Assembly: GCA_034423195.1 (NCBI GenBank)
Contig: DAOUIZ010000066.1
Coordinates: 62,001-126,000, forward strand
From: CATOSK01 sp034423195
GTDB lineage: Bacteria > Chloroflexota > Dehalococcoidia > Lucifugimonadales > UBA3495
Direction of reading: 5' to 3'
DNA: 64,000 nt
The notes under the pieces were generated by a model. It was not told the origin of the DNA. It searched no databases and saw nothing but the letters and a program-made list of their open reading frames with translations. A program made the position numbers and the translations under genes. Positions 51,110 through 60,424 of the stretch are shown here, piece by piece. Position 1 is the stretch's first letter; every line of letters begins with the position of its first letter.

Positions 51110-52024
51110 ATGCCCAATTTGCTCAAGGACAAAGTCGCCATCGTTACCGGCTCCGGCCGGGGAGTCGGCCGGGGAGTGGCGATGCAAATGGCCGAAGAAG
51201 GGGCCAAGGTGGTCGTTGTCGACCCGGGCGTCAACGTGGACGGTTCCGGCTTCGACCAGTCCATCGCCCAGGTGGTCGCGTCGGAGATCAACGAGGCGGG
51301 AGGCACCGCCGCCGCCTGTACCGAGTCCGTCGCCACGATGCAGGGCGGCGAGGCTATCGTCCAGACGGCCATCGACAACTTCGGCAAGCTGGACATCGTG
51401 GTCACCTGCGCCGGCATCCTGCGCGACCGGATGGTCTTCAACATGTCGGAGCAGGAGTGGGACGATGTGATAGCGGTCCACCTGAAGGGAACGTTCACGG
51501 TGGTCAAGCACGCGGCCATCCTGTTCCGGCAGCAGCGTTCCGGGCGCATCATCACCTTCAGCTCCACGTCCGGCCTGTACGGCAACAGTGGACAGGCCAA
51601 CTACGGCGCGGCCAAGGACGGCATCGCCGGGTTCACCCGCGTCGTCGCCAGGGACATGGGCCGCTACGGCGTTACGGCCAACTCCATCGCTCCCAGCGCC
51701 CAGACCCGCATGACCGGAAGCGTCCCCCAGGAGGCCCGGGACCTCCGCTCGACGCGTGGCATTACCGCCGGTTCGGGTCTGCTGGGCGAGGCCGATGACG
51801 TGGCTCCCTTCGTGACCTGGCTGGCATCGGACGAGTCGGCCCACGTCAACGGGCAGGTCTTCCACGTGACCGCCGGACTGGTGACCCTGCTGAACCAGCC
51901 CGAGCCGGTGAAGACCATCCAGAAGGACGGCCCCTGGAGCGTCGAGGAACTCATCAGCGTTTTCCCCGCCACCATCGGGATAGAGCTCTACAATCCCGCC
52001 CCGCCCCCCCCGCCATCGGCGTAG
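51110..52024 (+). CDS. Short-chain dehydrogenase, copy 2
   Basis: 304 residues, strongly similar to copy 1 along the whole length, with TGSGRGVGRGVA, CAGILRDRM and YGAAK. AGGAGAGG precedes ATG. The two SDRs flank the two PaREP1-like genes. They differ most in the C-terminal third, so they may have different substrates or form a heteromer. Confidence 0.88.
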   Translation: MPNLLKDKVAIVTGSGRGVGRGVAMQMAEEGAKVVVVDPGVNVDGSGFDQSIAQVVASEINEAGGTAAACTESVATMQGGEAIVQTAIDNFGKLDIVVTCAGILRDRMVFNMSEQEWDDVIAVHLKGTFTVVKHAAILFRQQRSGRIITFSSTSGLYGNSGQANYGAAKDGIAGFTRVVARDMGRYGVTANSIAPSAQTRMTGSVPQEARDLRSTRGITAGSGLLGEADDVAPFVTWLASDESAHVNGQVFHVTAGLVTLLNQPEPVKTIQKDGPWSVEELISVFPATIGIELYNPAPPPPPSA

Positions 52025-52082
52025 GTGGCCGCGATATGACCCTGCCGCTCTGCCGCATTGGCCACCGGACATCGAAAGGGCC

Positions 52083-52802
52083 ATGTCATTGAAGGTGGTC
52101 ACGTGGAACGTAGAATGGGCGGGGCCTAACTCACGGCGAACCGCTGAAATCCTGCGCCGGATTGACGATCTGTCTCCCGAGGTTGTTTGTCTAACCGAGA
52201 CTCATTCCGGGCTGCTGTCCCAACGTGGACACACGGTCTGCTCGCAGCCGGATTATGGGTATGCGGTGAAGGAACACCGGCGAAAGGTCATGCTCTGGTC
52301 GAAGGAACCGTGGAGCAGTGTGGATGACGTGGGAACCGACACAATGCCGCCAGGCCGGTTCGTGTCCGGGGTAACCCGGACGTCGGTGGGCCGTGTCGCC
52401 GTGGTGGGAGTCTGCATCCCCTGGTTCATGTCACGGGCAGAGAGGAGCCGCAGTGAGGAACGCAAGGCGCCGTGGGAGGATCATGAGCAGTACCTGTCCG
52501 GACTAGGGCAAGTTCTCAGTAGTGCGCCTGGGGAGGGCCTGATGGTGATGGGCGACTTCAACCAGGCCATAGGACCGGGCAGCAGGGCGCCTGCCCAGCT
52601 TCAGATGGCCTTGCAGCAGGCATTCCCGTCGAGAATAAAGATCGTTACGTCTGAAATTGCGTTCCAGGGACGTCGAAGCATCGACCACATCGCGCTGGGC
52701 ACGGATTGGAAAGTCCGCTCGGTAGAGGCGATCAGCAATATCCACGAGGAGAGGAAGCTGTCGGACCATTTCGGGGTTGTCGCTGATTTGTCTCCTCCGT
52801 GA
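52083..52802 (+). CDS. Endonuclease/exonuclease/phosphatase (EEP) family protein
   Basis: 239 residues. TWNVEW (motif 1), LTETHS with catalytic Glu, MGDFNQAI, SIDHIAL and LSDHFGVVA are the EEP signatures. Could act on DNA/RNA or phospho-lipid/sugar substrates. No signal peptide. Confidence 0.85.
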   Translation: MSLKVVTWNVEWAGPNSRRTAEILRRIDDLSPEVVCLTETHSGLLSQRGHTVCSQPDYGYAVKEHRRKVMLWSKEPWSSVDDVGTDTMPPGRFVSGVTRTSVGRVAVVGVCIPWFMSRAERSRSEERKAPWEDHEQYLSGLGQVLSSAPGEGLMVMGDFNQAIGPGSRAPAQLQMALQQAFPSRIKIVTSEIAFQGRRSIDHIALGTDWKVRSVEAISNIHEERKLSDHFGVVADLSPP

Positions 52803-52920
52803 TCTCATGGGAATTGGGCCGTACCGTTGCCCCCACCCTCTAAGTAATCTTCCCAAGCCCGCCCGTCCCTCTTCCGTCCGCCGGGTTGACGATGCTCGAA
52901 ACCGCCCGGCACAAAATTGG

Positions 52921-52929
52921 TGATATAAT
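52921..52929 (+). promoter_or_regulatory. Extended -10 promoter of livJ
   Basis: TGATATAAT, TATAAT at 52924-52929, no good -35. 52 bp before ATG 52981. Confidence 0.6.
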
Positions 52930-52980
52930 TGTGAACAAATCGTTTATATCGGCAAGTTGTTCCGATTTCAGGAGGATAGC

Positions 52981-54399
52981 ATGTCCCGGTTTCGCAGTTG
53001 GTATCTGCCATTCTTGATTGTCATGACGGCCTGCGCCGTCCTCGCCGCAGCCTGCACGCCGGCAGCCGAGGTCCGCGAGGTACAGGTAACAGTCGAAGTC
53101 CCCGGTGAAACCCAGGTCCAGGAAGTCCCCGTCACCGTCGAGGTTGAAAAGGAAGTGACCAGGGACGTTCCCGTGACCGTCCAGGTCGAAGTCGAGAAAG
53201 AGGTTACCAGAGATGTCCCGGTAACCGTCCAGGTCCCCATGGAAGCCCTCGACCCCCTCATCGTCGGCAACCTCAACGCCTTCACCGGCTCCATCGCCGA
53301 GTTCGGTCCTCCCCTCCGCAACTCCGTCGAGCTCGCCGCAGACCACGTCAACCGCGCCGGTGGAGTCGGCGGTGGCTCCATGGTCATCATCAGCCGCGAC
53401 ACCGGCGTCAACCCGGTCCAGGGCGTGGACGGCGCCAAGGCCCTCGTTGACGTCGAAAACGCCGCCGCCATCGTCGGCGCCCTTTCCAGCGGCGTGACCA
53501 TCGCCGTTGCCCAGTCCGTCACCATCCCCCAGGAAACCCTCACCATCTCCGGAGCGTCCACCGCTCCCGGCATCACCGTGCTGGAGGACAACGACTTCCT
53601 CTTCCGCACCACCCCCTCCGACGCCGCCCAGGGTGTGGTCCTGGCCCGGGTCGCCCGCGAGCAGGGTTACGAGAACGTCGGCATCATGTACATCAACAAC
53701 GCCTACGGGGAAGGTCTCGCCAACCAGTTCGAGGAGAGCTTTACCGCCCTCGGCGGACGGGTCTCTTCCAGTGTCCCCCACGAAGACGTCCAGCCCACCT
53801 ACGTATCCGAGCTGGAAAAGGCCACCAGCGGCGACCCCGATGCCCTGGCCGTCCTGAGCTACACCGGCCAGTCTGCCGTCTATGTCCGCGAGGCATTGGA
53901 AGGCGGCTACGCGGACAAGTTCCTCCTTGCCGACGGCACCAAGGGCCCGGAATGGATCGAAGGCATCAACGCCTGGGAAGCCCTGGACGGCACCCTGGGG
54001 ACGGCTCCGGGCAGCCAGGGTTCTGCGGCCAAGGACGCCTTCGAGTCGGCCTACACCGAGAGCTACGGCTTCCCGCCCTCTCACCCCTTCATGGGTGAAC
54101 ACTACGACGCCACCGTGCTCATCGCCCTCGCCGCCGCCAAGGCCGGCAGCACCACCGACTCCGCCGCCATCCGCGACGCCCTGCGGGACGTTGCCAACGC
54201 CCCAGGCGAGGTCGTCGGCCCGGGCCGTGATGAAGTCGCCCGCGCCCTCTCCCTCATCGCCGACGGCCAGGACATCAACTACAACGGCGCCGCCGGCGAC
54301 ATCGAGTTCGACGAGAACGGCGACGTCTTCGGCACCATCGAAATCTGGCAGGTCAAGGACGGCGAAATCCAGTCCACCGGCCGGTTCGAGCTTCCCTAG
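52981..54399 (+). CDS. livJ: Branched-chain amino-acid ABC transporter binding lipoprotein
   Basis: 472 residues from ATG 52981 (GGAGG upstream). Lipobox LAAAC with Cys25, then about 55 residues of repeated VTVEV/EKEVTRDVPVTVQV stalk, then a type I periplasmic-binding fold (VGNLNAFTGSIAEFGP, VDGAKALVD, GIMYINNAYGEGLANQF). Amino-acid or related substrate. The permease/ATPase genes are convergent downstream. Confidence 0.9.
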   Translation: MSRFRSWYLPFLIVMTACAVLAAACTPAAEVREVQVTVEVPGETQVQEVPVTVEVEKEVTRDVPVTVQVEVEKEVTRDVPVTVQVPMEALDPLIVGNLNAFTGSIAEFGPPLRNSVELAADHVNRAGGVGGGSMVIISRDTGVNPVQGVDGAKALVDVENAAAIVGALSSGVTIAVAQSVTIPQETLTISGASTAPGITVLEDNDFLFRTTPSDAAQGVVLARVAREQGYENVGIMYINNAYGEGLANQFEESFTALGGRVSSSVPHEDVQPTYVSELEKATSGDPDALAVLSYTGQSAVYVREALEGGYADKFLLADGTKGPEWIEGINAWEALDGTLGTAPGSQGSAAKDAFESAYTESYGFPPSHPFMGEHYDATVLIALAAAKAGSTTDSAAIRDALRDVANAPGEVVGPGRDEVARALSLIADGQDINYNGAAGDIEFDENGDVFGTIEIWQVKDGEIQSTGRFELP

Positions 54400-54428
54400 C
54401 CGCCCGTCGTAGCCCCCCACTCCAGGCA

Positions 54429-54462
54429 AGTGCGGCGGCCTCTGGGGCCGCCGCACTCGTTT
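54429..54462 (+). terminator. Intrinsic terminator after livJ
   Basis: AGTGCGGCGGCC (54429-54440) pairs with GGCCGCCGCACT (54446-54457), followed by CGTTT. Confidence 0.82.
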
Positions 54463-54561
54463 GGAAACCATCCAAAGGCCCCATCCCCCTTCCCGCCGGA
54501 AGGGCCCACCCCCACTAAGAAACTTTCTTAAAAGTCCCTCCCACCTTGACGGCAGGGCCAT

Positions 54562-54755
54562 AGCATCAAGTCTGACTCGGTCCTTTCGCCGCTCTTCCCG
54601 TCATTCCCGCGCAGAGCCTGCCCCTGGCAACTGAGGAGAGACGACGAAGGAGGGAAAGGGGCGGGAATCCAGACCCCCGTCGTATGTTCCCCGCAATATT
54701 GTGTTGGCGGTGTACTGGAAGTTCCAACAAACTGACACTCATGGCAATCGCCATG
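54562..54755. repeat. Dispersed repeat, copy A
   Basis: Shares with copy B (61769-62025) a core of about 80 bp at over 90 percent identity (54603-54683), plus flanks GCATCAAG.CTGACTC upstream and AAACTG.CACTCATG..AATCGCC downstream. Ends carry TTCCCGC and GCGGGAATCCAGA in inverted orientation, as in REP/MITE-like elements. No open frame. It fills most of the 380-bp gap between livJ and livM. Confidence 0.75.
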
Positions 54756-54846
54756 TAAATCAGTCCACCTCCCGCACAGACGGGACCATGGGTCAGGATG
54801 GGTGTGTCAGGCGGGGGCGCGACAGCACCGCCTTTGAGCTGGTTTC

Positions 54847-55830
54847 CTACTGGTCCGGTATCCGGGCAATCCGGCGTTCCTCCCCCAGGATCCCTCCCGG
54901 CCGCACCAGGATAACCGCCACAATCAGCACCCCGATCATCATCAGCCGGAAACTGGGATCGGCAAATATCCCGGGCAGGAACTGCGTGCCTGACCAGATT
55001 CCCCACACGATGAAGGCCCCCAGCACCGCCCCAAAATTGTTCCCCGACCCACCCACCATCAGCATCGCCCAGATGATGAACGTCGCCAGCAGGGGATCGA
55101 AGGTCAGCGGCGCCAGGAACCGGAAATGATGCGCGAACAGCGCCCCGCCTATCCCCATGATTATCGCCCCCAGGACGAACGCCTGCAGCTTGAACCGGAA
55201 CACATTCTTTCCGCTGGCTTCCGCCGCCGTCTCATCCTCCCGGATCGCCCGCAGCACCCGTCCCCACGGCGACTTCACCGCCCGCTCCAGCATGGCGAAC
55301 ACCACCACCAGGACCACCGCCGCCACCACCATGTACAAGAAGTCATAATACTTCGGCGACACCAGGTCTGACAGGAACGCCGGTATCCGGTACAACCCCT
55401 TCGAGCCGTTGGCCACCCACTTCTCGTTGAGGAAGAACAGCCGCACCGTCTCGGCAATGCCCAGCGTCGAGATCGCCAGGTAGTCGTCCCGCAGGCGCAA
55501 GGTGACGTAGCCGATCCCCAGGGCGACAGCCCCGCATACCGCCGCCGCCGCCAGTATCCCCAGGATGAACCACAGGTCGAAACCCAGGTCCAGCAGCCAG
55601 ACCTCTGCCATGTTCCCGCCGAAAACGAAGTCCTCGAACAGCGCCGGGTCCGGCGGCCTGGTGGTCAGCAGCGCCGTCGTGTAGGCCCCCAGCGCAAAGA
55701 ACCCGGCTATCCCTATGTTGAACAGCCCGGTGTACCCCCAGTGGACATTCAGCCCCAGGGCGAATATCGAATAAATGCAGGCGAAAACCAGGAAACCGGC
55801 CAGGTAGCTCAGGAGCCCGGTTACTTCCAT
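54847..55830 (-). CDS. livM: Branched-chain amino-acid ABC permease LivM
   Basis: 327 residues, about nine membrane helices. ALGLNVHWGYTGLFNIGIAGFFALGAYT and WGRVLRAIREDETAAEASGKN with GGALFAHHF are typical. Last gene of the minus-strand livG-F-H-M operon; 258 bp from livH. Confidence 0.92.
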   Translation of the reverse strand: MEVTGLLSYLAGFLVFACIYSIFALGLNVHWGYTGLFNIGIAGFFALGAYTTALLTTRPPDPALFEDFVFGGNMAEVWLLDLGFDLWFILGILAAAAVCGAVALGIGYVTLRLRDDYLAISTLGIAETVRLFFLNEKWVANGSKGLYRIPAFLSDLVSPKYYDFLYMVVAAVVLVVVFAMLERAVKSPWGRVLRAIREDETAAEASGKNVFRFKLQAFVLGAIIMGIGGALFAHHFRFLAPLTFDPLLATFIIWAMLMVGGSGNNFGAVLGAFIVWGIWSGTQFLPGIFADPSFRLMMIGVLIVAVILVRPGGILGEERRIARIPDQ

Positions 55831-56088
55831 CCTCTACACTCCATCGCCCGAATTCGTCCCGTCGTTCCCTCTCTCGTTCCCCGCCGTCAATTCCACCCTC
55901 CTCGAAAAAATCCCGGGGCTGTCGCGGATGAAAAACACCCACAAATTGGTGCTATTCTCCGGTGCATATAACTTCCATTAACAACCTTTGAGTTGTGACA
56001 GGACAGCGCCCCTCCACCCCTCCGTTGCTCCGGTTAACCAGCGCCTCCCCGGCGGAGGAAACCAGGACATGGATGCCGCTTCCCGGAC

Positions 56089-57114
56089 TCAATTCCGCCC
56101 TCCTCCGAAAATGCCCCTGGGCCTCACCAGCAGGATCAGTATCATGATCCCGAACGCCACTGCCGGCTTGTAGCTCGGATTTATCCATTGGGTCGACACC
56201 TCCGCAGTCACCCCGATAACGAACGCCGCCACCAGGGCCCCGTAGGGGTTCCCCAGTCCTCCCAGCACCACCGCCGCGAACAGCGGAATCAGGAATTTCC
56301 ACCCCATGATCGGCACCAGTTGGGCCTGGTAAACGGCCAAAAGTATCCCCGCGGTGGCCGACAGCGCCGCTGCCATGCCCCACGCCCACCAGATAACCCG
56401 TTCCGTCCCGATCCCGCTGACCCGCGCCAGGTCGGGATTGTCCGCCGTCGCCCGCATGGCCTTGCCCATCCTGGTCCGGGTCAATATCACGTAGACGGCC
56501 GATACCAGGATGACCGCCACCACGCCTATGAAGATGGCGTCGGGCGGAACGCGAATGTCCATCGGCAGGTGGAAAACCTTCCTCGTTTCCCTGGGAAAGT
56601 GCTGCACCTCGCTCGTCCAGATTACCTGCACCAGGCCCCGCATCGCGATGGCGACCCCCAGCGACGCCATCGACATCACCACCACGTTGACCCCCCTTGC
56701 CCTCAGCCGCCGGTAGATTGTGATGTCCAGGATGATTGCACCGGCCGCCACCACCGCCACGGCTATGGGAAGCGCGATCAGCACCGGGTACCCGAAGGTG
56801 AACGGACCCAGCCCACTGCCCTCGATTCCCAGCGGGGCCAGCATCCCGGCCACGATGAACAGGCCCACGTAGGCCCCCATGGTCATGTAGTCCCCATGGG
56901 CCACGTTGGCGAAGTTCATCAGGCCGTAGACCAGGGTCAGCCCGATTGCTCCCAGGGCAATAATGGCCCCGATAAACACCCCGTTCACCACCAGGCTCAT
57001 CTTCACGAACGGCAGGAACCCGACCCCCACCGCGACCAGGACCAGCAAGATGGTCGTATGCGCCGGCGTCCAGGCCAGCCGCACTTGCCCGAACCCTTCC
57101 TTCCAGGAGGCCAT
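56089..57114 (-). CDS. livH: Branched-chain amino-acid ABC permease LivH
   Basis: 341 residues from ATG 57114 (a TTG 21 bp upstream is less likely). ALGAIGLTLVYGLMNFANVAHGDYMTMGAYVG and RATADNPDLARVSGI are LivH motifs; GGLGNPYGALVAAFVIG near the end. Confidence 0.93.
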   Translation of the reverse strand: MASWKEGFGQVRLAWTPAHTTILLVLVAVGVGFLPFVKMSLVVNGVFIGAIIALGAIGLTLVYGLMNFANVAHGDYMTMGAYVGLFIVAGMLAPLGIEGSGLGPFTFGYPVLIALPIAVAVVAAGAIILDITIYRRLRARGVNVVVMSMASLGVAIAMRGLVQVIWTSEVQHFPRETRKVFHLPMDIRVPPDAIFIGVVAVILVSAVYVILTRTRMGKAMRATADNPDLARVSGIGTERVIWWAWGMAAALSATAGILLAVYQAQLVPIMGWKFLIPLFAAVVLGGLGNPYGALVAAFVIGVTAEVSTQWINPSYKPAVAFGIMILILLVRPRGIFGGGRN

Positions 57115-57146
57115 CAAATTCCCGCCTCTCCCCAATGCAATCCCCT

Positions 57147-57851
57147 CTATCCCCCCAGGTAAAGGCTTCTGATTTCCGGATCGTTCAGCAATTCCCTCCC
57201 GTTGCCTTCCAGCCGGTTTTCCCCTGCGACCAGGACGTATCCCCTCTGCGACATTTGCAGCGCCTCCCGGGCATTTTGCTCCACCATCAGCAGCGCGACC
57301 CCTCTGCGGTTGATCTCCCGCAGCCGCTCGAAAACGTTGTCCATCATCACCGGGGAAAGCCCCGCCGACGGTTCATCCAGCATCAACAGGCTGGGATTGA
57401 GCATCAGCGCCCGGCCAATCGCCAGCATCTGCCGCTGTCCCCCGGATAGGCTGCCCGCCTTCCGCTCCGGCCGGAAGCCCAGGTCCGGGAACAGGTCCAG
57501 CATATCCGCCATCCGCCCCCGGATATCGTCCCGCCTCACAAACGCACCCATCTCCAGGTTCTCCCGTATGCTCAGCGAAGGAAAAACATTGTTGGTCTGG
57601 GGGACGTAGCAAAGACCCCGCCGGACAATCGCCTCCGCCGGTGACCCCGAAATCGCCTCCCCCTGGAACCTCACATCCCCCTTCCACACCCCCACCAGGC
57701 CCACGATGGCCTTCATCAGCGTGGACTTCCCGCACCCGTTGGGGCCGATGATGGTGACGATTTCCCCCTCTTCCACCGCCACCGATACGCCGTGAAGCAC
57801 CTCGGTCTGCCCGTATCCGGCCACCACCCCGGAGGCATCAAGAAGTGCCAC
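57147..57851 (-). CDS. livF: Branched-chain amino-acid ABC ATPase LivF
   Basis: 234 residues. Walker A GPNGCGKSTLMKAI, signature LSGGQRQMLAI, Walker B LLMLDEPSAGLSP, short C-terminus as in LivF. Starts within the end of livG (14 bp overlap). Confidence 0.94.
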   Translation of the reverse strand: MALLDASGVVAGYGQTEVLHGVSVAVEEGEIVTIIGPNGCGKSTLMKAIVGLVGVWKGDVRFQGEAISGSPAEAIVRRGLCYVPQTNNVFPSLSIRENLEMGAFVRRDDIRGRMADMLDLFPDLGFRPERKAGSLSGGQRQMLAIGRALMLNPSLLMLDEPSAGLSPVMMDNVFERLREINRRGVALLMVEQNAREALQMSQRGYVLVAGENRLEGNGRELLNDPEIRSLYLGG

Positions 57852-58626
57852 TCGCCCGCCTCCCCAGGTACGCTTCCATCACCTGCGGGTCATGCTGGAC
57901 ATCCAGCGGGGTGCCTTCGGCGATTACCGAGCCGTTCGCCATGACGATTATCGGGTCGCACATGGTCATCACGAACCGCATGTCGTGTTCAATGATGACG
58001 AACGTAATCCCCCGCTCCACGCTGGCCGTCAGGATGTTCCTGGCCAGGTCCTGCAGGAGCGTCCGGTTCACCCCGGCCCCCGGCTCGTCCAGCAGCACCA
58101 CCTTCGGCTTGGACATCAGGGTCCTCCCGAACTCCAGCAGCTTCTTCTGCCCCCCCGACAGGTTGCCGGCATATTCGTTCGCCAGGTGGGAGAAGCTCAA
58201 CAGCTCGAGAATCTCCAGCGCCTGTCCCTCGATGCGTTTTTCCTCCCTGGCCACCCTTCCCGGCAGCAGCCATGACGCCCAGACCCGCTCCCCGGTCTGG
58301 GAACCCGGCACCAGCATCAGGTTTTCCAGCACCGTCATCCGCTGCATTTCCCGGGGAATCTGGAACGTCCGCACCAGGCCCAGCCCGAAGGTCTGCGACA
58401 TGCCCATTCCGTCGATGCGCCGGCCGTCCAGGCGAATGCTTCCGCTGCTGGGAGAGAGTGCGCCCGATATCAGGTTGAACAGCGTTGTCTTCCCCGCGCC
58501 GTTGGGGCCGATGATGCCCGTAATGGTCCCCGGCATGATTCGCACCGAACAATGGTCCACTGCGCGGAGGCCCCCGAAGTCCTTCACCAGGTCCCGGGTT
58601 TCAAGAATGGGAGATTGTGAGCTCAC
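57838..58626 (-). CDS. livG: Branched-chain amino-acid ABC ATPase LivG
   Basis: 262 residues from GTG 58626, preceded by AAAGGAGA; the longer frame lacks support. Walker A GPNGAGKTTLFNLI, signature LSGGQKKLLEFGR, Walker B VVLLDEPGAGVN, and the LivG-specific C-terminal HDPQVMEAYLG. First gene of the liv operon. Confidence 0.94.
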   Translation of the reverse strand: MSSQSPILETRDLVKDFGGLRAVDHCSVRIMPGTITGIIGPNGAGKTTLFNLISGALSPSSGSIRLDGRRIDGMGMSQTFGLGLVRTFQIPREMQRMTVLENLMLVPGSQTGERVWASWLLPGRVAREEKRIEGQALEILELLSFSHLANEYAGNLSGGQKKLLEFGRTLMSKPKVVLLDEPGAGVNRTLLQDLARNILTASVERGITFVIIEHDMRFVMTMCDPIIVMANGSVIAEGTPLDVQHDPQVMEAYLGRRASGTS

Positions 58627-58955
58627 CGGGTCTCCTTTGCGGAGCCGAACCCCGCTTGCAGGCCCCGCTTGATGTAGGAATCGGGAACGGCCCTCCCCGA
58701 CCGGCTGCATCCCGCCGGCCGCAACATGGGAACTATCCAACAGGAACCCTCCGAAGTTAACGTGAAACTGTTGCGAAGAATAACTCAACCTGATGCACCC
58801 GCTCAGGCAGAGCCCCGGCCTGGTCCGTATCGGTCCCGCGCCCCCCCATTATCCCATACAATGCGCAACCCATGATGCCCCGCCGTGCCTGGCGCATCGG
58901 AGTCGCTATGGATGGACCGACCTGCCCCGTGCAGTGAACGTTTTGTGAATAGGTT
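58627..58955. other. Intergenic region between divergent livG and the Cache lipoprotein
   Basis: No gene-like frame on either strand. It must hold the livG promoter, but I see no convincing match. No repeats of note. Confidence 0.4.
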
Positions 58956-58964
58956 TGGTAAACT
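58956..58964 (+). promoter_or_regulatory. Extended -10 promoter of the Cache lipoprotein gene
   Basis: TGGTAAACT. The expected start near 58971 lies after the in-frame ATG at 58970, supporting TTG 59000 as the real start. Confidence 0.55.
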
Positions 58965-58999
58965 GGTTAATGCAGCAACCCCGATATGAGAGGAAACCC

Positions 59000-60166
59000 T
59001 TGAGGACTTTTGTCACGGCCATCTCCATCGCCCTGCTCTTGTTGTCATTTGCCGCTTGCCAGGGAAGCCCCGGCCCGGCGGGGCAACAGGGGCCTCCCGG
59101 ACCGGCAGGCTCCAGTGGCCCGGCTGGCCCCGCTGGTCCGGCCGGTGTAGCCGGAGAGCAAGGGCCCCCCGGAATAGCAGGCCCCGCTGGTCCAACCGGA
59201 GGACAAGGGCCTGCGGGCCCGGCCGGGCCCGCAGGTGAAGCGGCCACTCTCGACGAGTCTGACCTGCAACAGCTTCTTCAACAGATGGAAAGCGAGCTCC
59301 AGGACAGTCTGATCGACGCCATCGCTGAGGCGAGAATACCCGCCGATGACCCCGCCGCCGCTCAACCGCCGGTGTCCGGCCAGCCCCAGGTCTCCGCTCC
59401 CCCCAGGTGGATGCCCGAAGAGTACACAAGGCATTTCGTGCGGGAGGCAATCCGGCGCTACGACGCCGACGGACTGGACTCCACCGCCGCCTACTACAAC
59501 ACCCCGGAGAGCGTGGACGGCCAGTGGTACGTATTCATAGCCGACGAGAGCGGGGCCTTGGTAGCCCACGCCAACCCCGACCTGGTTGGCGTGCCCTTGG
59601 ACGATGTCCTTGGCCCCAACAGCTACCCTTCCGGCGCAGCCGTGGCGGCCACGGCCGATGAGGACGGGGCATGGTTTGACTACACCTTCCTCAATCTGGA
59701 CACCGGCACCGTCCAGACCAAGCATTCCTGGATGGTGGTGCACGACGGCATCATCTTCGGCTCCGGCTGGTACGAGGAGGGCCCCCGCAAGACCGACGCC
59801 CCCGCCTATACCCGGGCCTTCGTGGAACAGGCGATCAATCTCTACAACGCCGTGGGCTTCGAGGACACCATCGCCTACTACAACTCCAGGGACAGCATCG
59901 ACGGCCAGTGGTATGTATTCATCGTCGAAGCCGAAAGCGGGCTCACCGTCGCCCACTACAATCCGGCCTTTAGGGGTAGGGACCCCAGCCTGCGGGTGGA
60001 TCCCACGGGGTACTTCTACGGCGGCGACCTGCTGGCCGCCCCCGGGTCAGGGAGCTGGATCGAGTACGTCATAACCAACCCGGAAACCGGCGAAAACCAG
60101 CGGAAGCACACCTTCGCCGTCCTTCACGACGGGTACATCTTCGCTTCGGGTTGGTACGAACAGTAA
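59000..60166 (+). CDS. Lipoprotein with collagen-like stalk and two Cache-like domains
   Basis: 388 residues from TTG 59000 (AGAGGA upstream). Signal peptide with lipobox Cys20, then 20 uninterrupted Gly-X-Y triplets (residues 22-81, rich in GPA and GPP), a helical acidic/Gln-rich segment, then two homologous sensor-like modules beginning YTRHFVREAI and YTRAFVEQAI, each with DGQWYVFI and ending F.SGWYE. The modules resemble single Cache ligand-binding domains. It has no kinase or methyl-accepting part, so may bind ligand at the cell surface. Confidence 0.8.
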   Translation: MRTFVTAISIALLLLSFAACQGSPGPAGQQGPPGPAGSSGPAGPAGPAGVAGEQGPPGIAGPAGPTGGQGPAGPAGPAGEAATLDESDLQQLLQQMESELQDSLIDAIAEARIPADDPAAAQPPVSGQPQVSAPPRWMPEEYTRHFVREAIRRYDADGLDSTAAYYNTPESVDGQWYVFIADESGALVAHANPDLVGVPLDDVLGPNSYPSGAAVAATADEDGAWFDYTFLNLDTGTVQTKHSWMVVHDGIIFGSGWYEEGPRKTDAPAYTRAFVEQAINLYNAVGFEDTIAYYNSRDSIDGQWYVFIVEAESGLTVAHYNPAFRGRDPSLRVDPTGYFYGGDLLAAPGSGSWIEYVITNPETGENQRKHTFAVLHDGYIFASGWYEQ

Positions 60167-60211
60167 ACTCCGTCGCTCATTTGAAAGGCCCTGCTCCGCG
60201 ATCCGCCGCCC

Positions 60212-60240
60212 TTGACATCCTCCCACGGCTATATTACGTT
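60212..60240 (+). promoter_or_regulatory. Promoter of tRNA-Gly(GCC)
   Basis: TTGACA (60212-60217), 17 bp, TACGTT (60235-60240), 48 bp before the tRNA. Confidence 0.65.
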
Positions 60241-60287
60241 ATTTACACCACCCCACCACCTCTCAGGTGGCGGCGCAACCGGAACGA

Positions 60288-60362
60288 GCGGAAGTGGCTC
60301 AGTGGTAGAGCATCTCCTTGCCAAGGAGAGGGTCGCGAGTTCGAATCTCGTCTTCCGCTCCA
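60288..60362 (+). tRNA. tRNA-Gly (anticodon GCC)
   Basis: Acceptor GCGGAAG/CTTCCGC, D arm GCTC..GAGC with AGTGGTA, anticodon stem TCTCC/GGAGA with loop TTGCCAA, T arm GCGAG/CTCGT, encoded CCA. Reads GGC/GGT codons. Confidence 0.96.
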
Positions 60363-60424
60363 TCTTCCCCAGTCTTCCCTTCTCAACTACCTCTTCTCAC
60401 GCCTCTTTGCAGGTATATATCCCG

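Noticed and set aside
52957..52981. Earlier start of livJ at 52957
   Set aside because: It precedes the GGAGG ribosome site and adds residues before a normal signal peptide; ATG 52981 is better.
53063..53245. CRISPR-like or mobile repeat in livJ
   Set aside because: The repeats are in frame and encode a protein stalk.
59060..59250. Tandem DNA repeat as a separate element
   Set aside because: GGCCC-rich repetition is explained by Gly-Pro-Ala codons of the collagen-like region.
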